DNA from: Liolophura sinensis | Lineage: Eukaryota; Mollusca; Polyplacophora; Chitonida; Chitonidae | Assembly (NCBI RefSeq): GCF_032854445.1 | Contig: NC_088302.1 | Location: 48,762,046-48,826,045, forward strand | DNA: 64,000 nt | Direction: 5' to 3' | In this document: piece after piece, positions 33,346 through 45,900 of the stretch | How the letters are laid out: each line of letters starts with the position of its first letter | Numbering within the stretch: the stretch's first letter is position 1 | Made by a program: the position numbers and the translations under genes | The notes under the pieces: generated by a model | Told to the model about the DNA's origin: nothing | Seen by the model: only the letters and a program-made list of their open reading frames with translations | The model's database searches: none

Positions 33346-36300
33346 ACTTAAGTAGAATGCCCATGTTCACAGGAAATGTGACCGACGGACCGCCAGACCG
33401 TGTGTGTGACTCATTACTTGAACTACCTTATAGCTTTTTGTTTCTTTTGGAACAAGTTTCTTGTTCAATGACCTCCTCGTAGTTTAGCATTTGATGAATG
33501 AACCATTCTGAAATTCCTCTAAACAGTTTTTGAGTTTCTAATCAGTTCTCACATGTTGATAAAATGCTCAACAAGAAATGGAGCCATGGTGAGCTCCTTC
33601 AAATTGGCTTCGTTTTAATTTTGGACGTGGAACGTTAATAAATAGTCTCCCTCAGCCTTATTCATAATAATGGACACCAACTGCTGCAACGCCGCTCACT
33701 GATTAATGCGTAAATAATAACCTGCAGTATCAATAATTCAGGTTGTGCATATTTTGTTCACCGCGCTGCAGAACTATGCATGATAAAGGGTAATATACAA
33801 TACCTGTGTGCTATGTGGAAGGTTAGACCGTACATTGCAAGACAAGGGTGACTGTTTTATTCATTTAATCGAACAGTGAACTATTGATTTAACTGTGTTC
33901 AGAGCAACGAAAGTAGCCAATTGAAAAAAAATCTTATTTCTAGACTAAGAGTCTATGCTTTCCTACATAATTGTCCTTGACTATTATCAGGTTAGGTGAG
34001 TTTAACCTATAATTCTTGCTACATGCCTTGTATGCCTTGTACAATGTAGCAGTATACCGTGTTTGGAAAGTATAAAATTAAAGAAATTAAAATATGGAGA
34101 GGTGGAAGCTAAGGCGAGTTCTTTGAATGAATTAATCTTGACTTCCATCAATGCATTATTTATGATGGACATTTTCCAGTGTCCATTTCTTATTCATACA
34201 GACAGTTTTGTCAGCATAAGTTGACACCGTGTGCTAGTCAAAGGGTATAATATGCCCAGCACAATTACTGCGTAGCAAAGTGTACATAGCGGGCTTTACC
34301 TGCATAAAATCATACATATGTTCACATTTGTTAGCCTATAATAGAATAGATTATGAATATGTGTCAAAGTTAGAGCAGATATCAAACATTTATACATTTT
34401 ATGTGTGCATTTTCCCAAGGTAATGATTTGGTTTTAAAAGAAGCAAGGTGTAATAAATTTTAACACAGCCGCCTGTTTGCAAGGGGTCCAGCCTTATATA
34501 TAACATAAGTGTTACTCTCTCTTGATAGGCAAATGTTTGCTCGTCCTTACGAAGGGCTGGTACATTTTTGTTTATAATGATTGTACAGTTCATTTCATTA
34601 CTGTGTTTTTTCAGCATTAACCACTTGTGACGGCTGAACACACAATGTCTACCCGTTGCTTGGGTAAACTCAAGATAACGCCAGGTACTGTAAACTCATG
34701 TCCGGTTCAAGAGACGTGGTGTAGGCTTTATGTCATTTATTTATTTTAAGCCGTTTTGCAAAGTAGATCCAGTGAACAGATATCCTACTGGGTAATTGTC
34801 TTTCACTCACTTACCGACATGCGGCATGTTTCTTTCATTTCATGACTGACTGATTAATTAGATTGAACAGCACAACTGATGCTGTGTGGAACTGGACGCT
34901 TCAACCAGCAACATGCATTTTATCAACATATTGATTTTTTTTCTATTTTTAAATAAAATAAAAAAATGATTTATTTAAAACATTCGCTATGGATAACTAT
35001 GTCGCGGAAATAGGCAACGACCGCGTACATTTTATTCCTCTACAGTTATCCCGCATGTGTGTTCTTTAACATCTGTTTGTATAGTAGTATGCAATGTCTA
35101 CAGTCGTATACGATGGTTGGTTCAACACAAAAGGTAGACTTCTTTCAGTATAATAAAATATAGTGTATGATGTAGGGTGAGATATCAAGGATTGTCAGTT
35201 CTCAATCACTTATCAATCGGACAAATCATGTAGAAATCGTTTTCACCGCGGAGAAAACGCTTACACCACAAAGGAAACGTTTTACATTGCTTTAAAGGAA
35301 AAGATGTTTAAAAATCAAAGAAGACATCACTAAATAGATCATCTAAAACAATGCATAAAAATACTTTTATTTATTTTTTGATTTAGATTTTTGTGAAATT
35401 GTGGTGTTCAAATAGTTGAATTCTAAGGTGGGCTTTATGCATCATACCATCAGAGGCTAGGAACTCTCACGTCACAGAAAGTATATCCAACTCTCATCAC
35501 GACTGCTAAATGTTGGAATAACTCTTTTTACCTAAGAAAAAATTTGACTGAGATAACGTTCTCAAAAATTCCGTCTTTCTGGTGAACGTCACGAAAAAAA
35601 TATGAGGTGAAGCCAGAGCTCCTAGATGCCGACAGTATGGCTCTTAAGGGTTCACCATAGTAGTTAAATATTTCAATGCTTTTCAACACTGTAAAAAAAA
35701 AATTGAAAAAATGAACGAAAGTATTAGTACGCAAAAGTTTCAGTTGTCAGTATGATGAACCTTACCTTATATTTTAGCTTCCGTTTCCGTTTATGGATGT
35801 ATTCGTCTTGTTTCCTATTTTGCTTCCGTATCTGCGTTATTTCATTTTAGCGTCAGCTTTTTTTTCAAAATTTGTAATCTTTTCTACCAATTTACAATTA
35901 TTAAGTTTTAGTATTCAAAGAATAAAAAAAACTTCAAGTATATACGATGGGCTTGCACAGGCAAAGAAACAAAGAAGGCTAAATAGAGACATAACCTTTC
36001 AAAAACAATGAAAACCATGTTCGCTGCGGCGAAAACCTTTTTTTCTTTCGGTGGTGTAAACCCTTTCTTCGCGGAGAAAAACGTCCCATCGTGGAGAAAA
36101 GTTTTTTCCTTTTTTTTCGATATTTTTAGATGCATTTATCAATTTTGTGTAAAATGTTTTTGTTTGACTGTTAATTTGCTTTTGCATATTTTTTTATTCT
36201 TTGCGGTTAAGGTTTTACTGCAGGAAGCCCATTGACTCATTATATAAATCAGTAGAAAATGTTACCAATTTCGAATAGCACTGACAACCCACCAGGTCTA

Positions 36301-36470
36301 GCCCGTCCAGTGTATTGCCACTGGGGCGATCTTACTACAAAAATGGACAAGACGATACAAATGAGCTGTGGGAAGTTTGCACGCAAATCACGATAAGCTC
36401 TGTAAATTTTAATACACCTATATATTCTTTAGCGCGGAAAGTAAAAGGCAGACAGGTAACGGTCGGGTGT
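33346..36470. other. Intergenic, no gene seen
   Basis: AT rich with A/T runs near 34930-34980. Two stretches near 35235-35285 and 36015-36100 look like weak inverted copies of each other, too diverged to call a transposon. Short frames between 35.5 and 36.2 kb come from F/K-rich low complexity. Confidence 0.45.
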
Positions 36471-36479
36471 TTGGAAGCG

Positions 36480-36501
36480 GGGTGGGGGGGGGGGGGAGGG
36501 A
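36480..36501 (+). repeat. G tract
   Basis: Nearly uninterrupted run of G with one T and one A, next to a further G-rich stretch. Could form G-quadruplex DNA. Confidence 0.7.
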
Positions 36502-36746
36502 ATGTGCGGGTGTTGGTGTGTAATGGCGTTTCCACCGCAGCGGAGCAATGCGCGACAGCCAGCGTTTGGAGTTCTTTACTTTCAATTCAAATATTTAAGA
36601 AAAAAACAATTTATCTGTTGTTCAATAGATTGTGACCATAATCATGCATATCATTCCCTTAGAGCAGCTACAATCTATGGCATCGAAGTAGAAATTTGGC
36701 AACAGCCTGAAATGCCTTATTCTAAGTTTTCAATACTGCAACTTCA

Positions 36747-37400
36747 TTAAAACGATTGATGCCGGGGTGGCGTTATTCTGTATACAATAAATACCGAGGG
36801 TACGTTTGACGCACATGTAAGCAACAAAATATAAGATGGGGAAAGTTGGGAGATAGTGTCCTCTACAAACCACTCCTCGTAAAGCCCTGGGTCGTTGAGA
36901 CCAAATCCAAACAAGCTGCTCGGCAGAGGACCTGATAGAAGTCGAAACAATAGTATTTCATCCTGACGACGACTATGCGACAGTTCATAGCACCAAGTAA
37001 TAAAAGCATTACGTTCAAGGAAAAAACTCTATTTGCCTCTTTAAGCGATAGGGGACCGTGAGGGATATAACAGGTAACAGAAGAGCTTGTTTAAGCAACT
37101 TGTCAGCCAGTTTATAACCAGGTATACCGACATGAGCCGGCTCCCAGCTAAACGACACAGACACTGCACGGTAATTAACTATGGTATATAGATAGAGTAT
37201 TTCAAATTTTAGTGTAGATGACTTGTTCCACAGAAAATTAGCAAAAGAGGACAGAGAGTCTTTGAAAATAAAAGCGCAGATTGTTCTTCATTCCAGTAAA
37301 AACCGGAGGGCACCAATAAATGCAGTGAGTTCGGCAGTAAACACAGATAACGAGTTTGCCGGTCTAAAGGAAGCAGGTATCACATGACATGGCGTATTAT
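36747..37400 (-). pseudogene. LINE RNase H / C-terminal relic
   Basis: On the minus strand, pieces read SLSVFTAELTAFIGALRFLLE (about 37370-37310), then SFSWEPAHVGIPGYKLAD and KQALLL (about 37145-37075), and finally GLNDPGLYEEWFVEDTI near 36890. These match the RNase H and the cysteine-bearing tail of I-type non-LTR retrotransposons. Stops and frame changes separate them and the tail cysteines are lost. It is a dead 5'-truncated copy. Confidence 0.65.
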
Positions 37401-38029
37401 TATACCTCATCAATATTCATCAAGCTATCTCGATATTTCATTAGTCAATCCAGATTCTGTGATGGATCATAATCTTGCATAAACTGAACGGTCCTCTGTA
37501 TGCGAGACGTAGTTGAAGTCTAGTGATTTCTCGTGATGTGATTTCTTTCAGTTCATTAATTTTACTGACGAGAAAACAGGAATGGAATTAAATTCACTTT
37601 ATTCCGCAAATGACATTACCCTGAGGATGTACATTGCATATAACACATATCTTACGTTGTCGCTATTGTTTGAAAGATTCGCGATCTTGGTTGTTCTGTT
37701 TGTCTTATGACCAAATTGCTAACACAACGAATAAAAGTTGACTAAAATAAAACACATCCGGCATCGCGGTCAAGTCAGCTTGGCAAATTCTGGCCTCGAC
37801 TCCTGGATCTATGGTATCAACTCCACAAAAAGTTAATGTGTTACACACTGGCTCCATTGTTTGTCACGAGTTATTGATCTTACGAGTCCACCAGTGTTAC
37901 TGAGGAGCATGGTTACACTCATTCCTCTCCCAGTTCACACCAACCTCCTTCCAAGGACACACTCATCTTCTCGCGCGTGACACACGCATCCCCTCTCCAG
38001 ATTCGCTCAGCTCCATTTTCTATACACAG

Positions 38030-38125
38030 TCACGCCCATGATCATTCCCCTTCCCAAGACACGCCCATCAGCATCCCCCTCCCAAGACACGCCCATGATC
38101 ACCCCCATACCCCACCCCTCCCAAG
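38030..38125 (+). repeat. Short tandem repeat, about 27-32 bp, three units
   Basis: 'cccaagacacgcccat' recurs with 'gatcatcccc'-type spacers between 38030 and 38125. C rich compared with its surroundings. Confidence 0.6.
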
Positions 38126-38855
38126 ACATACTCGCGTATGGAAGCCGACAGGGGACAGGCTTTCCCTACCTAGTTACCAGGATGAATCACTACCTTGAAC
38201 TGTATTACGAAGGTGGATAACACAATAAGAGATTTATATAAAACCACCACTTCATTATTACGAATACACATCGTTTAGTTCAACAACTTTAAATAAATAC
38301 ACCCAGATGTATTCGCTGTATACGGGGTAATTATTTATTACATTGCTTTCTACAACATCTACATTGCTTAATTAACTTATTAAATAATACATCGATGACA
38401 TATTGACATTTAGAAAACGATGATTTCATAAAACCAATGAGTCTGGCCAAACAATAAACTCAGGTACTGTTCTAGTTAGTTACCGCTTTTTGTTTTCCGT
38501 TCGACTGAGTGATTACAAATGTCAATGTTACGCGAGTCTTTTGGCACCTTGCCAACACTTTCACCTGTGACGACCTAGTCAAGTTGGATCGGTCAAACAT
38601 ACTCATTAGTCCCTAGGTTTCTTTACACTAGAAACGCCCGTTTCCATACTTGGACTGTCTGGGGCATGCTTAATTGTATAGGGGTGAAAGCGTTGTTGTT
38701 TTGGGAAGGAATTAATTAAATTAATACAATTTTGGTGAAAGTTGAATGTATTAGAATAGCATTTTAACGGTTTGATCTTTGCCTTGTCCTCAAAGAGTGG
38801 AAACTTCCGCTTTCCCGACATATATCTGAGGCATATATCAATGCAAAGCCTCGGG

Positions 38856-38981
38856 CCTGCGGATGGTAGTGGATTTCCACCGGGTCTGTCCCGTTTCCAC
38901 CCACCATAATGCTGGCCGCTGTCGTATAAGTGAAATATTCTTGAGTACGACGTAAAACACTAATCAAATAAATAAATAACT
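38856..38981 (+). mobile_element. SINE 3' part
   Basis: 'cctgcggatggtagtgg' through 'ccataatgctggccgctg' to the tail 'aatcaaataaataaataac'. The tRNA head is missing. Confidence 0.8.
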
Positions 38982-39375
38982 AAAACGCAAAACCTTTACG
39001 TATTAATTTTACCAAAGTGCACCGCAACGCAATGGCGTGAAGGCGGAAACATGAGACTGGCTGCTGGCGTGACTATATTCGCCAATCAAGGTACATTGGA
39101 GTAACAGCGCGTGGAAACCCCCACAAAGTGTGATCTCACTCAAACATTCTGTCGTTGTCACCCCACATACGCATACTGCGACCGTGTGCTCACGCACATA
39201 TAATGTGAAGGTGGTCTCTTGCATAAATACTGCAGTGAGAGCTCACATCATCTTGGGACAGGAGATGAGGGGAAAGTGAAAAAGCTGTCGTACAGCTCGG
39301 ACGTGTTTTTGAGCTCCAGGTGTCGTGGCACTCAGCTACTGTCTCTGGGTTGTACTATTGTATGATTTTGGGGAT

Positions 39376-39415
39376 TGAGTGAGTCAGTGCTTGGGGTTTA
39401 ACGTCGAACTCAACG
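39376..39415 (+). mobile_element. Small fragment of a second SINE type
   Basis: 'gtgagtcagtgcttggggtt' and 'taacgtcgaactcaac' resemble a different repeat core known to me from marine invertebrates. Only about 40 bases remain. Confidence 0.35.
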
Positions 39416-39743
39416 TATGATTTTGGCTGTAAATTTAACTGTACATAGGATTTTTGTGTTTTTCATGTTGTTGTATATAATGTTGGATTACTTTGTATTT
39501 TTTTCTTTTTTGTTTTGAATATAGATTGTATTTGTTGGGGTAGGGGTTAGATAGAGGTAGATTGTTTTGATTGTATATGCACTGTGTTCTCAGCACTACT
39601 AACACGGGCTTCTGTCGTCCACGCCTTTCGCTGTGAGTCGCCCCACAGCAAAACTAATAGTCCGTAAGCTAACTGATAGCTCCTTGTTGGTGTCGTGTTG
39701 CACGAAGTTTTACCTGTACAGTTTGTTCAAGCCACAGGCCACA

Positions 39744-40016
39744 ATGGATGAGTCGGCTGGAGAGTCCGTGGACTCGGATGATCTACAGTCTGATATGGAA
39801 ATCGGGCCAAGTATCTTAGGCTCTGGTAAACGACCTTTAAGATCAAATCCTGAAAATGCTGCTGGTAAGAAATCTTGTTCTGTTATGAAGGCCATTGGAA
39901 ACCACTCTCTATCTAAAATTAACACTTTACGTTTAGGCGAGGCCCTACAGCAGGCATGTCACCCACTTTTAAAAAACAAAGTGGACACCTTTATGGTTTT
40001 AAGATTTATTACTTGA
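39744..40016 (+). CDS. Small hypothetical acidic protein, 90 residues
   Basis: An ATG at 39744 opens a 90-codon frame starting MDESAGESVDSDDLQSDMEI; the frame itself is open from 39633. The N-terminus is rich in S, D and E, and the middle is basic. I recognise no family. A poly(A) signal AATAAA follows within about 30 bases of the stop. The normal-looking composition and position before other broken elements leave open a first-ORF remnant of a retroelement or a real small gene. No duplicate exists in the window for comparison. Confidence 0.3.
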   Translation: MDESAGESVDSDDLQSDMEIGPSILGSGKRPLRSNPENAAGKKSCSVMKAIGNHSLSKINTLRLGEALQQACHPLLKNKVDTFMVLRFIT

Positions 40017-40193
40017 CTGCCTATTAAATGCATAAAATAAAGCTTTACTTTTTATGGTCAAGTATTTGTGGTACAATTCCACAACGAAGTCTGTAGTTTC
40101 TGTGACAAATGTGTCCAAAGTGGGCAGTGGCCAGAAAACCCCAAGTATGAAAAGTAAAGAAATAATGAAAACAAGGTTAAGCACACAACAAAT

Positions 40194-40535
40194 TTGGGTG
40201 TGACAGCACTAATCACTCTAACATCAGCACATTTCCCAAATATTGTATCTATGGCTGAGGTCAATGTTCATTCCAGGGGAGATAATCATGGACACTCCTA
40301 CTACGAAATATGCAAATTCACAGGAGGGTACGCTAGGGTGGGTGTGAAAGTAGTACCAGCTGTCCTTCATACACATTTTGTGCAGTTTAAAAGACTGAAA
40401 TATATTAGGCCAACTATATCTATTCTATCAACAAAAATTCTATGCGGAAAAGGAAATCAATTATTTTCACAGAAGCGGAATTCAGTAGTCTTGGAATGCT
40501 ACAGGTATGGAAAGTTTGGATGTTTTCCCCACTGA
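40194..40535 (+). CDS. Hypothetical open frame, 113 codons
   Basis: Contains the word-like segment GHSYYEICKFTGGYARVGVK, of ordinary protein composition, but lacks a proper ATG at its head (the first ATG is at codon 20). I do not recognise it. It could be part of a decayed transposon together with 39744-40016. Confidence 0.2.
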   Translation: MGVTALITLTSAHFPNIVSMAEVNVHSRGDNHGHSYYEICKFTGGYARVGVKVVPAVLHTHFVQFKRLKYIRPTISILSTKILCGKGNQLFSQKRNSVVLECYRYGKFGCFPH

Positions 40536-40773
40536 AGATTATGAAGTCGAACACAAAGCACTCAAAAAAATTACTTTACTGCTCTCTCACTATTTCAGTA
40601 CATGATCTTGCTGTCAGTATACTTGAATGCAAGTTGTATGATCTACTAGTATGCACTGTTGTGATCAAAATATAACGTATAATTTAGGTACAATAGCTAA
40701 ATTGCTGTAAGGAATGCACACATTTGAGTATATCAGAAATTACAAGTGACATTTACCTTCAATGGATGATCTT

Positions 40774-40836
40774 TTGTCCCATTTGTACTTCAGTGGAGGG
40801 AAAGTCCGTTTCACATCTTTGCAGATCTCCAACTGA
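40774..40836 (-). other. Exon-like segment on the minus strand
   Basis: On the minus strand, a pyrimidine-rich 'tcctatctttcag' is followed by about 60 open bases reading EICKDVKRTFPPLKYKWDKR and then AAG|GTAAAT. Both splice-like edges and a sensible peptide are present, but no neighbouring exon can be joined with confidence. Confidence 0.3.
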
Positions 40837-41056
40837 AAGATAGGAGAAAATGCTTAACTACACATGTAAAGCTACACGCTCAAAAATATATTTTCTACTT
40901 TTAGTTTAACAACCACGTGTTGTACAATCTGTGTAATAAATGAAATTTGGACTTTGTTAGTCTTCAACTACTAGGAAGACACATAAACTTAAAACCTATC
41001 CATTGAATACCTTATCTGTTAACATGTTGAGCAGGAAGATCCTACATGTAATGATA

Positions 41057-41944
41057 CGTGGGACTTTACCGGGCTGCTATCCACCTTAGGAGAGTCAACG
41101 AGCATTTACTGGGTTGCTATCCACCTTAGAAGAGTCACCGAGCATTTACCGGGCTGCTATCCACCTTAGGAGAGTCACCGGGCATTTACCGGGCTGCTAT
41201 CCACCTTAGGAGAGTCACCGAGCATTTTACCGGGCTGCTATCCACCTTAGGAGAGTCACCGAGCATTTTACCGGGCTGCTATCCACCTTAGGAGAGTCAC
41301 CGGGCATTTACCGGGCTGCTATCCACCTTAGGAGAGTCACCTGAGCATTTTACCGGGCTGCTATCCACCTTAGGAGAGTCACCGGGCATTTACCGGACTG
41401 CTATCCACCTTAGGAGAGTCACCGAGCATTTACCGGGCTGCTATCCACCTTAGGAGAGTCACCGAGCATTTTACCGGGCTGCTATCCACCTTAGGAGAGT
41501 CACCGAACATTTTACCGGGCTGCTATCCACCTTAGGAGAGTCATCGATCATTTACTGGGCTGCTATCCACCTTAGAGTCACCGAGCATTTACCGGGCTGC
41601 TATCCACCTTAGGAGAGTCACCGAGCATTTTACCGGGCTGCTATCCACCTTAGGAGAGTCACCGAGCATTTTACCGGGCTGCTATCCACCTTAGGAGAGT
41701 CATCGATCATTTACTGGGCTGCTATCCACCTTAGGAGGGTCACCGAGCATTTTACCGGGCTGCTATCCACCTTAGGAGAGTCACCGGGCATTTACCGGGC
41801 TGCTATCCACCACAGGAGAGTCACCGAGCATTTACTGGGCTGATATCCACCACAGGAGGGTCACCGAGCAAATACCGGGCTGCTATCCACCTTAGGAGAG
41901 TCACCGAGCATTTAGCGGGCTGCTATCCACCACAGGAGAGTCAG
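41057..41944 (+). repeat. Minisatellite, about 41-bp unit, roughly 22 copies
   Basis: The unit contains 'gggctgctatccacctta' then 'ggagagtcaccgagcattt'. Length varies by one base according to three or four T's before 'accggg'. Last units carry 'ccacaggag' in place of 'ccttaggag'. Restricted to this spot in the window. Confidence 0.95.
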
Positions 41945-42443
41945 CCGAGTAATGCAAGACAGTACTCGTCCTGAAAAAAAAAAACAAGAGAAAGACAGAA
42001 TTAAAATTTGGCTGATATCAGAGCTTAACAACCCTTGTGGCACTACACTTGAAAAGGAAGAGACATTTTCAAAATGGATTAAGGCAGTCATCACTGTTTA
42101 TGATCAATCAATGGAGATAGCTCAAAAGATTAGTTGCCTCAGGTTGCGCTTCTTGCCACAAGAAAACACATCATACATACATGTACATTCGACGGAAACT
42201 GCGCCCTCAGATAACTTAATAAAAGTGGAGTACGACGTAAAACAATTAAGCACACATACATTAATGCGTAAGTTAAGTCTGTAATGATTAGGTAGCAAAA
42301 GATCTTTTTCATGAAGAGAATACAATAATATGGTCCATATGTTATTTTTAAGAGCAGACAAGTTAATGATTGGTGGTTACAACTGAAAACGTACTGGAAC
42401 TATATAGTAGTTCTGTGCATGGGTGTGTTAATGTGCCGTAGGA

Positions 42444-42859
42444 TCAGGTACTAAGACATGTGGCTGTGACGGGAATGAACTCTGAAATGCTGAAGGGAAG
42501 TGACAAGAATGCAATAAAGCAAAAACAAGAGAAAAGCTTGTGTGATGGGTACATATTGACAGGGCCAAAATATTTCACCTCATCGTCGAAATGGAAATCA
42601 TTACGGAACCAGTCCTTCTCAATGCGGAGATTAAGCAGTTCGTCCTCCCCATCATATGCCACTTGATAAAGACTGTAAATGGACTGCGTGGCCATGTTGT
42701 CATCCTTATCCTGTTGGTCGTATGGGACTTCCTTTGGTACCACTTCTTTGGGCCTTTCCAATCTTCCATCGATGGCGAATTCGTTTCCCAACTGGATTTG
42801 CAGGAAACGTTCCTTTCCTCTTCTGGCCCTTTTGCAAGGGATACTTGTTTATTTGCCAT
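42444..42859 (-). pseudogene. Broken open frame of unknown family, minus strand
   Basis: An ATG at 42857-42859 starts MANKQVSLAKGPEEER, after which the frame shifts near 42810. The continuing frame reads GNEFAIDGRLERPKEVVPKE and on to FDDEVKYFGPVNMYPSH before a stop at 42444. Composition is that of a real acidic soluble protein. It lies directly downstream of the larger broken gene on the same strand and may belong to the same mobile element. I do not recognise it. Confidence 0.4.
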
Positions 42860-42956
42860 CGTGTGATAATTGCATAGAACTTACCTTTTCTCATGTTAGA
42901 TTTGTCGTGCTCGTGTTGTAGAGTCGCACAAAGACTATTTGGAAGATGTTGAAGGT

Positions 42957-45900
42957 GTAGCATTTAAAAAACCCTGGTACTGGGTTACAACTTTCTTTAA
43001 ATTAGTGGCCAACTGGTCGCAGTCAAAAGATTTTCCATGCTGGCTAAATTGTAGCAGAACCTTGTTTACACCTGGGGGAATGATGACTGTCTTGTACTAT
43101 CCAATCTGAGACTTCAAGGCATTGAGAAGGTCCTTTTTGTTTGTGGACTGTACAAGTTCATCCACAACAGTCGCTGAGCGACAGTGACCTCCAAATTTCT
43201 CCACTTCATCTAATGGTTTCTGCCGAACAACAGCACTTTTGAAGACTTTCCCTTGTTTCTGCATCTCCTTCTCTTTCAGAGAAGCAAGTTGTTTTTCCTC
43301 GAGATTTCTGCGTCGCTGTGACCATACCTCCTTAAATTCTGCACATCTGGTCCTTGCAGTTTTCAATATCAGCCTCCTCCTCACTTAAGGACTGCAACCA
43401 TGGCAGTGTCTTGTTGTACGCCCACATAATGCTGCCTTCGACATTTTCAACTGTTGCATTTGGCTTGATATTTGGCAGGTATTTTAAATAGACGAAGTGG
43501 CTCTGACCAATTGAATTGGTGGTAGGAACAGATGCAGATTCGTGCCGATGGTTTTCCATGTTCTCCGCCAGGAAGCTGAGACGTTACTTGTCTTGCGAAG
43601 GTGACCAAAGCATGTGTTGCCACAAGACTAAAAAACCTCCATAGTGATGTCAAGATGTTTCTCATCTGGCGATTGACGGATAACAGAATGGTACAGGTCG
43701 TTTTAGACTGGTGGGCGGTCCGGCCGCACACAACACTCTGACTGGATTACACACCAAGAATCAGAACTCAGATGTTCAAGTTCTAGTCTCAGTTTCTGAA
43801 GGTATGGATTCAGGTCTAAGGTGTGGATATGGCGACTCAATACCAAAGCATGAAAGGGAGCTGTAACTATTACATGGACGAGGGTCATCCCTCTTACGCA
43901 AGCAATAAGTAATCATCGCGACATCTCCCTGAAGAGCCTCAATTAAATTATTCCTGTGTACTACCTCTGACATGAGGAGCTTAATATCGTCATGGCGGTG
44001 ATAAGGTGCAGAAGCATTCTTGAAAACCACGACAAAACGATTGTGAGCAAATTTCACAAAGTGCACGGCCTTCTGCTTGTTACGCATCCTCGCATTAAAA
44101 TCTGCTGGTATTCCAGCCGCCCGATTACCGGACATCAATACTATCCAACAAGTGGCTTTGGTAGCCTCAACAACTGTGGACTTTTCCCTTCTTAAGTCTG
44201 GATTGATTTTTCCACGCCCAAGACGAACTTCACCGCCACATGTAAGGATGTCCTCGTATGACTGGAGCATTTTCACAGGCATCAGCTAGTCCCAAAGAAC
44301 ATGAGGGAAACAAAACCATTGGTGCAGCTTCACTGTGTCCCTTCTGGATTCCTCAGGCAAAAATTCACAATTTTGTTTACTTCTCTGGATTAAGGACAGT
44401 CGCAAAACTTCGAAATCTTCTTTGAACTTTTTGTTCACAACATGTTGGTTTGTCATTAATTTCTTAATAGACATAAGTATTGACCTTTCTATGCTTTTCC
44501 TCTCGTCTGCATCATCTGCAACCAATTCTGCCAAGTCCGCCACCACCTCCTCCAGTTCCTGCAGCTGTGTGGCTGTTCACTCTTCACAGTTCCTGCTTTA
44601 CCCATGGCATATGTTTGCTCTATGGTAGAGGCCTGGAAGGCGAAAAATGCCGTTGGTAGTCCGTGGTTCCATCTGTGTGTAGGGTGGTGTTCTTATTTTT
44701 AGCAGCGTTTCACACACTTGTATCTTCCCTACAATGTTGAAATCTAGCAGCATGTTGTCTGTGATGGTAACTTAGCCAAGGTAACACCAAAGAGTTCTAA
44801 GACCACAGTTTCTATCACATCAACAATGTGTCCTAACCCGAGACTTAAGCTTCCTAGACACATAACTGTCTGCCGTAGTTCATCTGTGTACCTCCCATCC
44901 ACGAAGCAATCCACGGTAAGCTTTTCCTGTAGGAGTGAATGGAGTATTTCCGATAAATTGATCATATCCAGTTCCTTTGTGGTAAGTTCAGCTCTGAATA
45001 TGTCCAATTCCAATTTTTGCTTACTCGCCTCATTTTTCAATTTTTCACATTTTCCCTTCATATAGGCCTTTCCATGCTGTTCCTTCTTAATCTCTGCTGA
45101 CAGTTGAGCACAATCACTTTCTTTCTCTTGCAGTTTCTAGGACAGTGATTCAGCCTTCTCTTCTAGGTTGTGTATTTTACCGTTTCTTCTGTCTTCCCTC
45201 GTTATATGGTTTTTAGGTGTTGACGCAGTCTCTGCGCCAGCTGCTCCTTATACTCCGCCAACTCCTGTTTTAACGTCTTCATCTCCCCGGCCTGACTCTG
45301 GCACTCATTCACAAAATCTGTCATGGATTCATCCAGCGCAGACATACTCTTCTGTAAATCGCTATATGCAGATGCTTCTGTTTGGATGCTTGCCGTTGGA
45401 TGAGCTATACTTGGAACCAACTTAACTCCAGTTGGTAATGCTGCTGATGGTTTCACAACACTGCCTGTAGTCTGCTTTCCTCTTGTAGGTTTAAGACTTT
45501 TCAGAAAGTCTTCCAGTTCTGCAGATTTATGGCCTGTTACAAACAAGGTGTAATGTTTTTGTAAATTGTTGACCTTGAGACGGGAGATTTTCGATAGAGA
45601 TATTGATTATTCCCAAAATTTCCAGCCCCTCGACAAACACTTTCCATTGGTACTTCTTCCTGTGCCAATAACTACGCAATTCAAGGATTATCCCATTTGT
45701 CATTGTATGTGGTGTTCCTTTCCACCCGCCAATTCCCTACTCTAACAAAACTGCTGTAATGTTCTGTTGGGAACAAAGTGGTCCAAGAGTGTTCTTTAAA
45801 TTGGGCTCCGTCCACGGGATAACTTCATTTAAGTCTGCCCCTTAACTTTCTCTTCAGATTTGCATAGCGCAGTATATTTTCACTAACAATGTCTGGTTTT

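Noticed and set aside
35235-36100. Possible transposon with inverted ends (CCGCGGAGAAAA-like stretches)
   Set aside because: Arms are only loosely alike, contain low-complexity T/A runs and show no target duplication.
42591-42921. Plus-strand frames of 73-91 codons opposite the minus-strand pseudogene
   Set aside because: They overlap each other in all three frames and have no supporting motif; the minus reading has normal soluble-protein composition.
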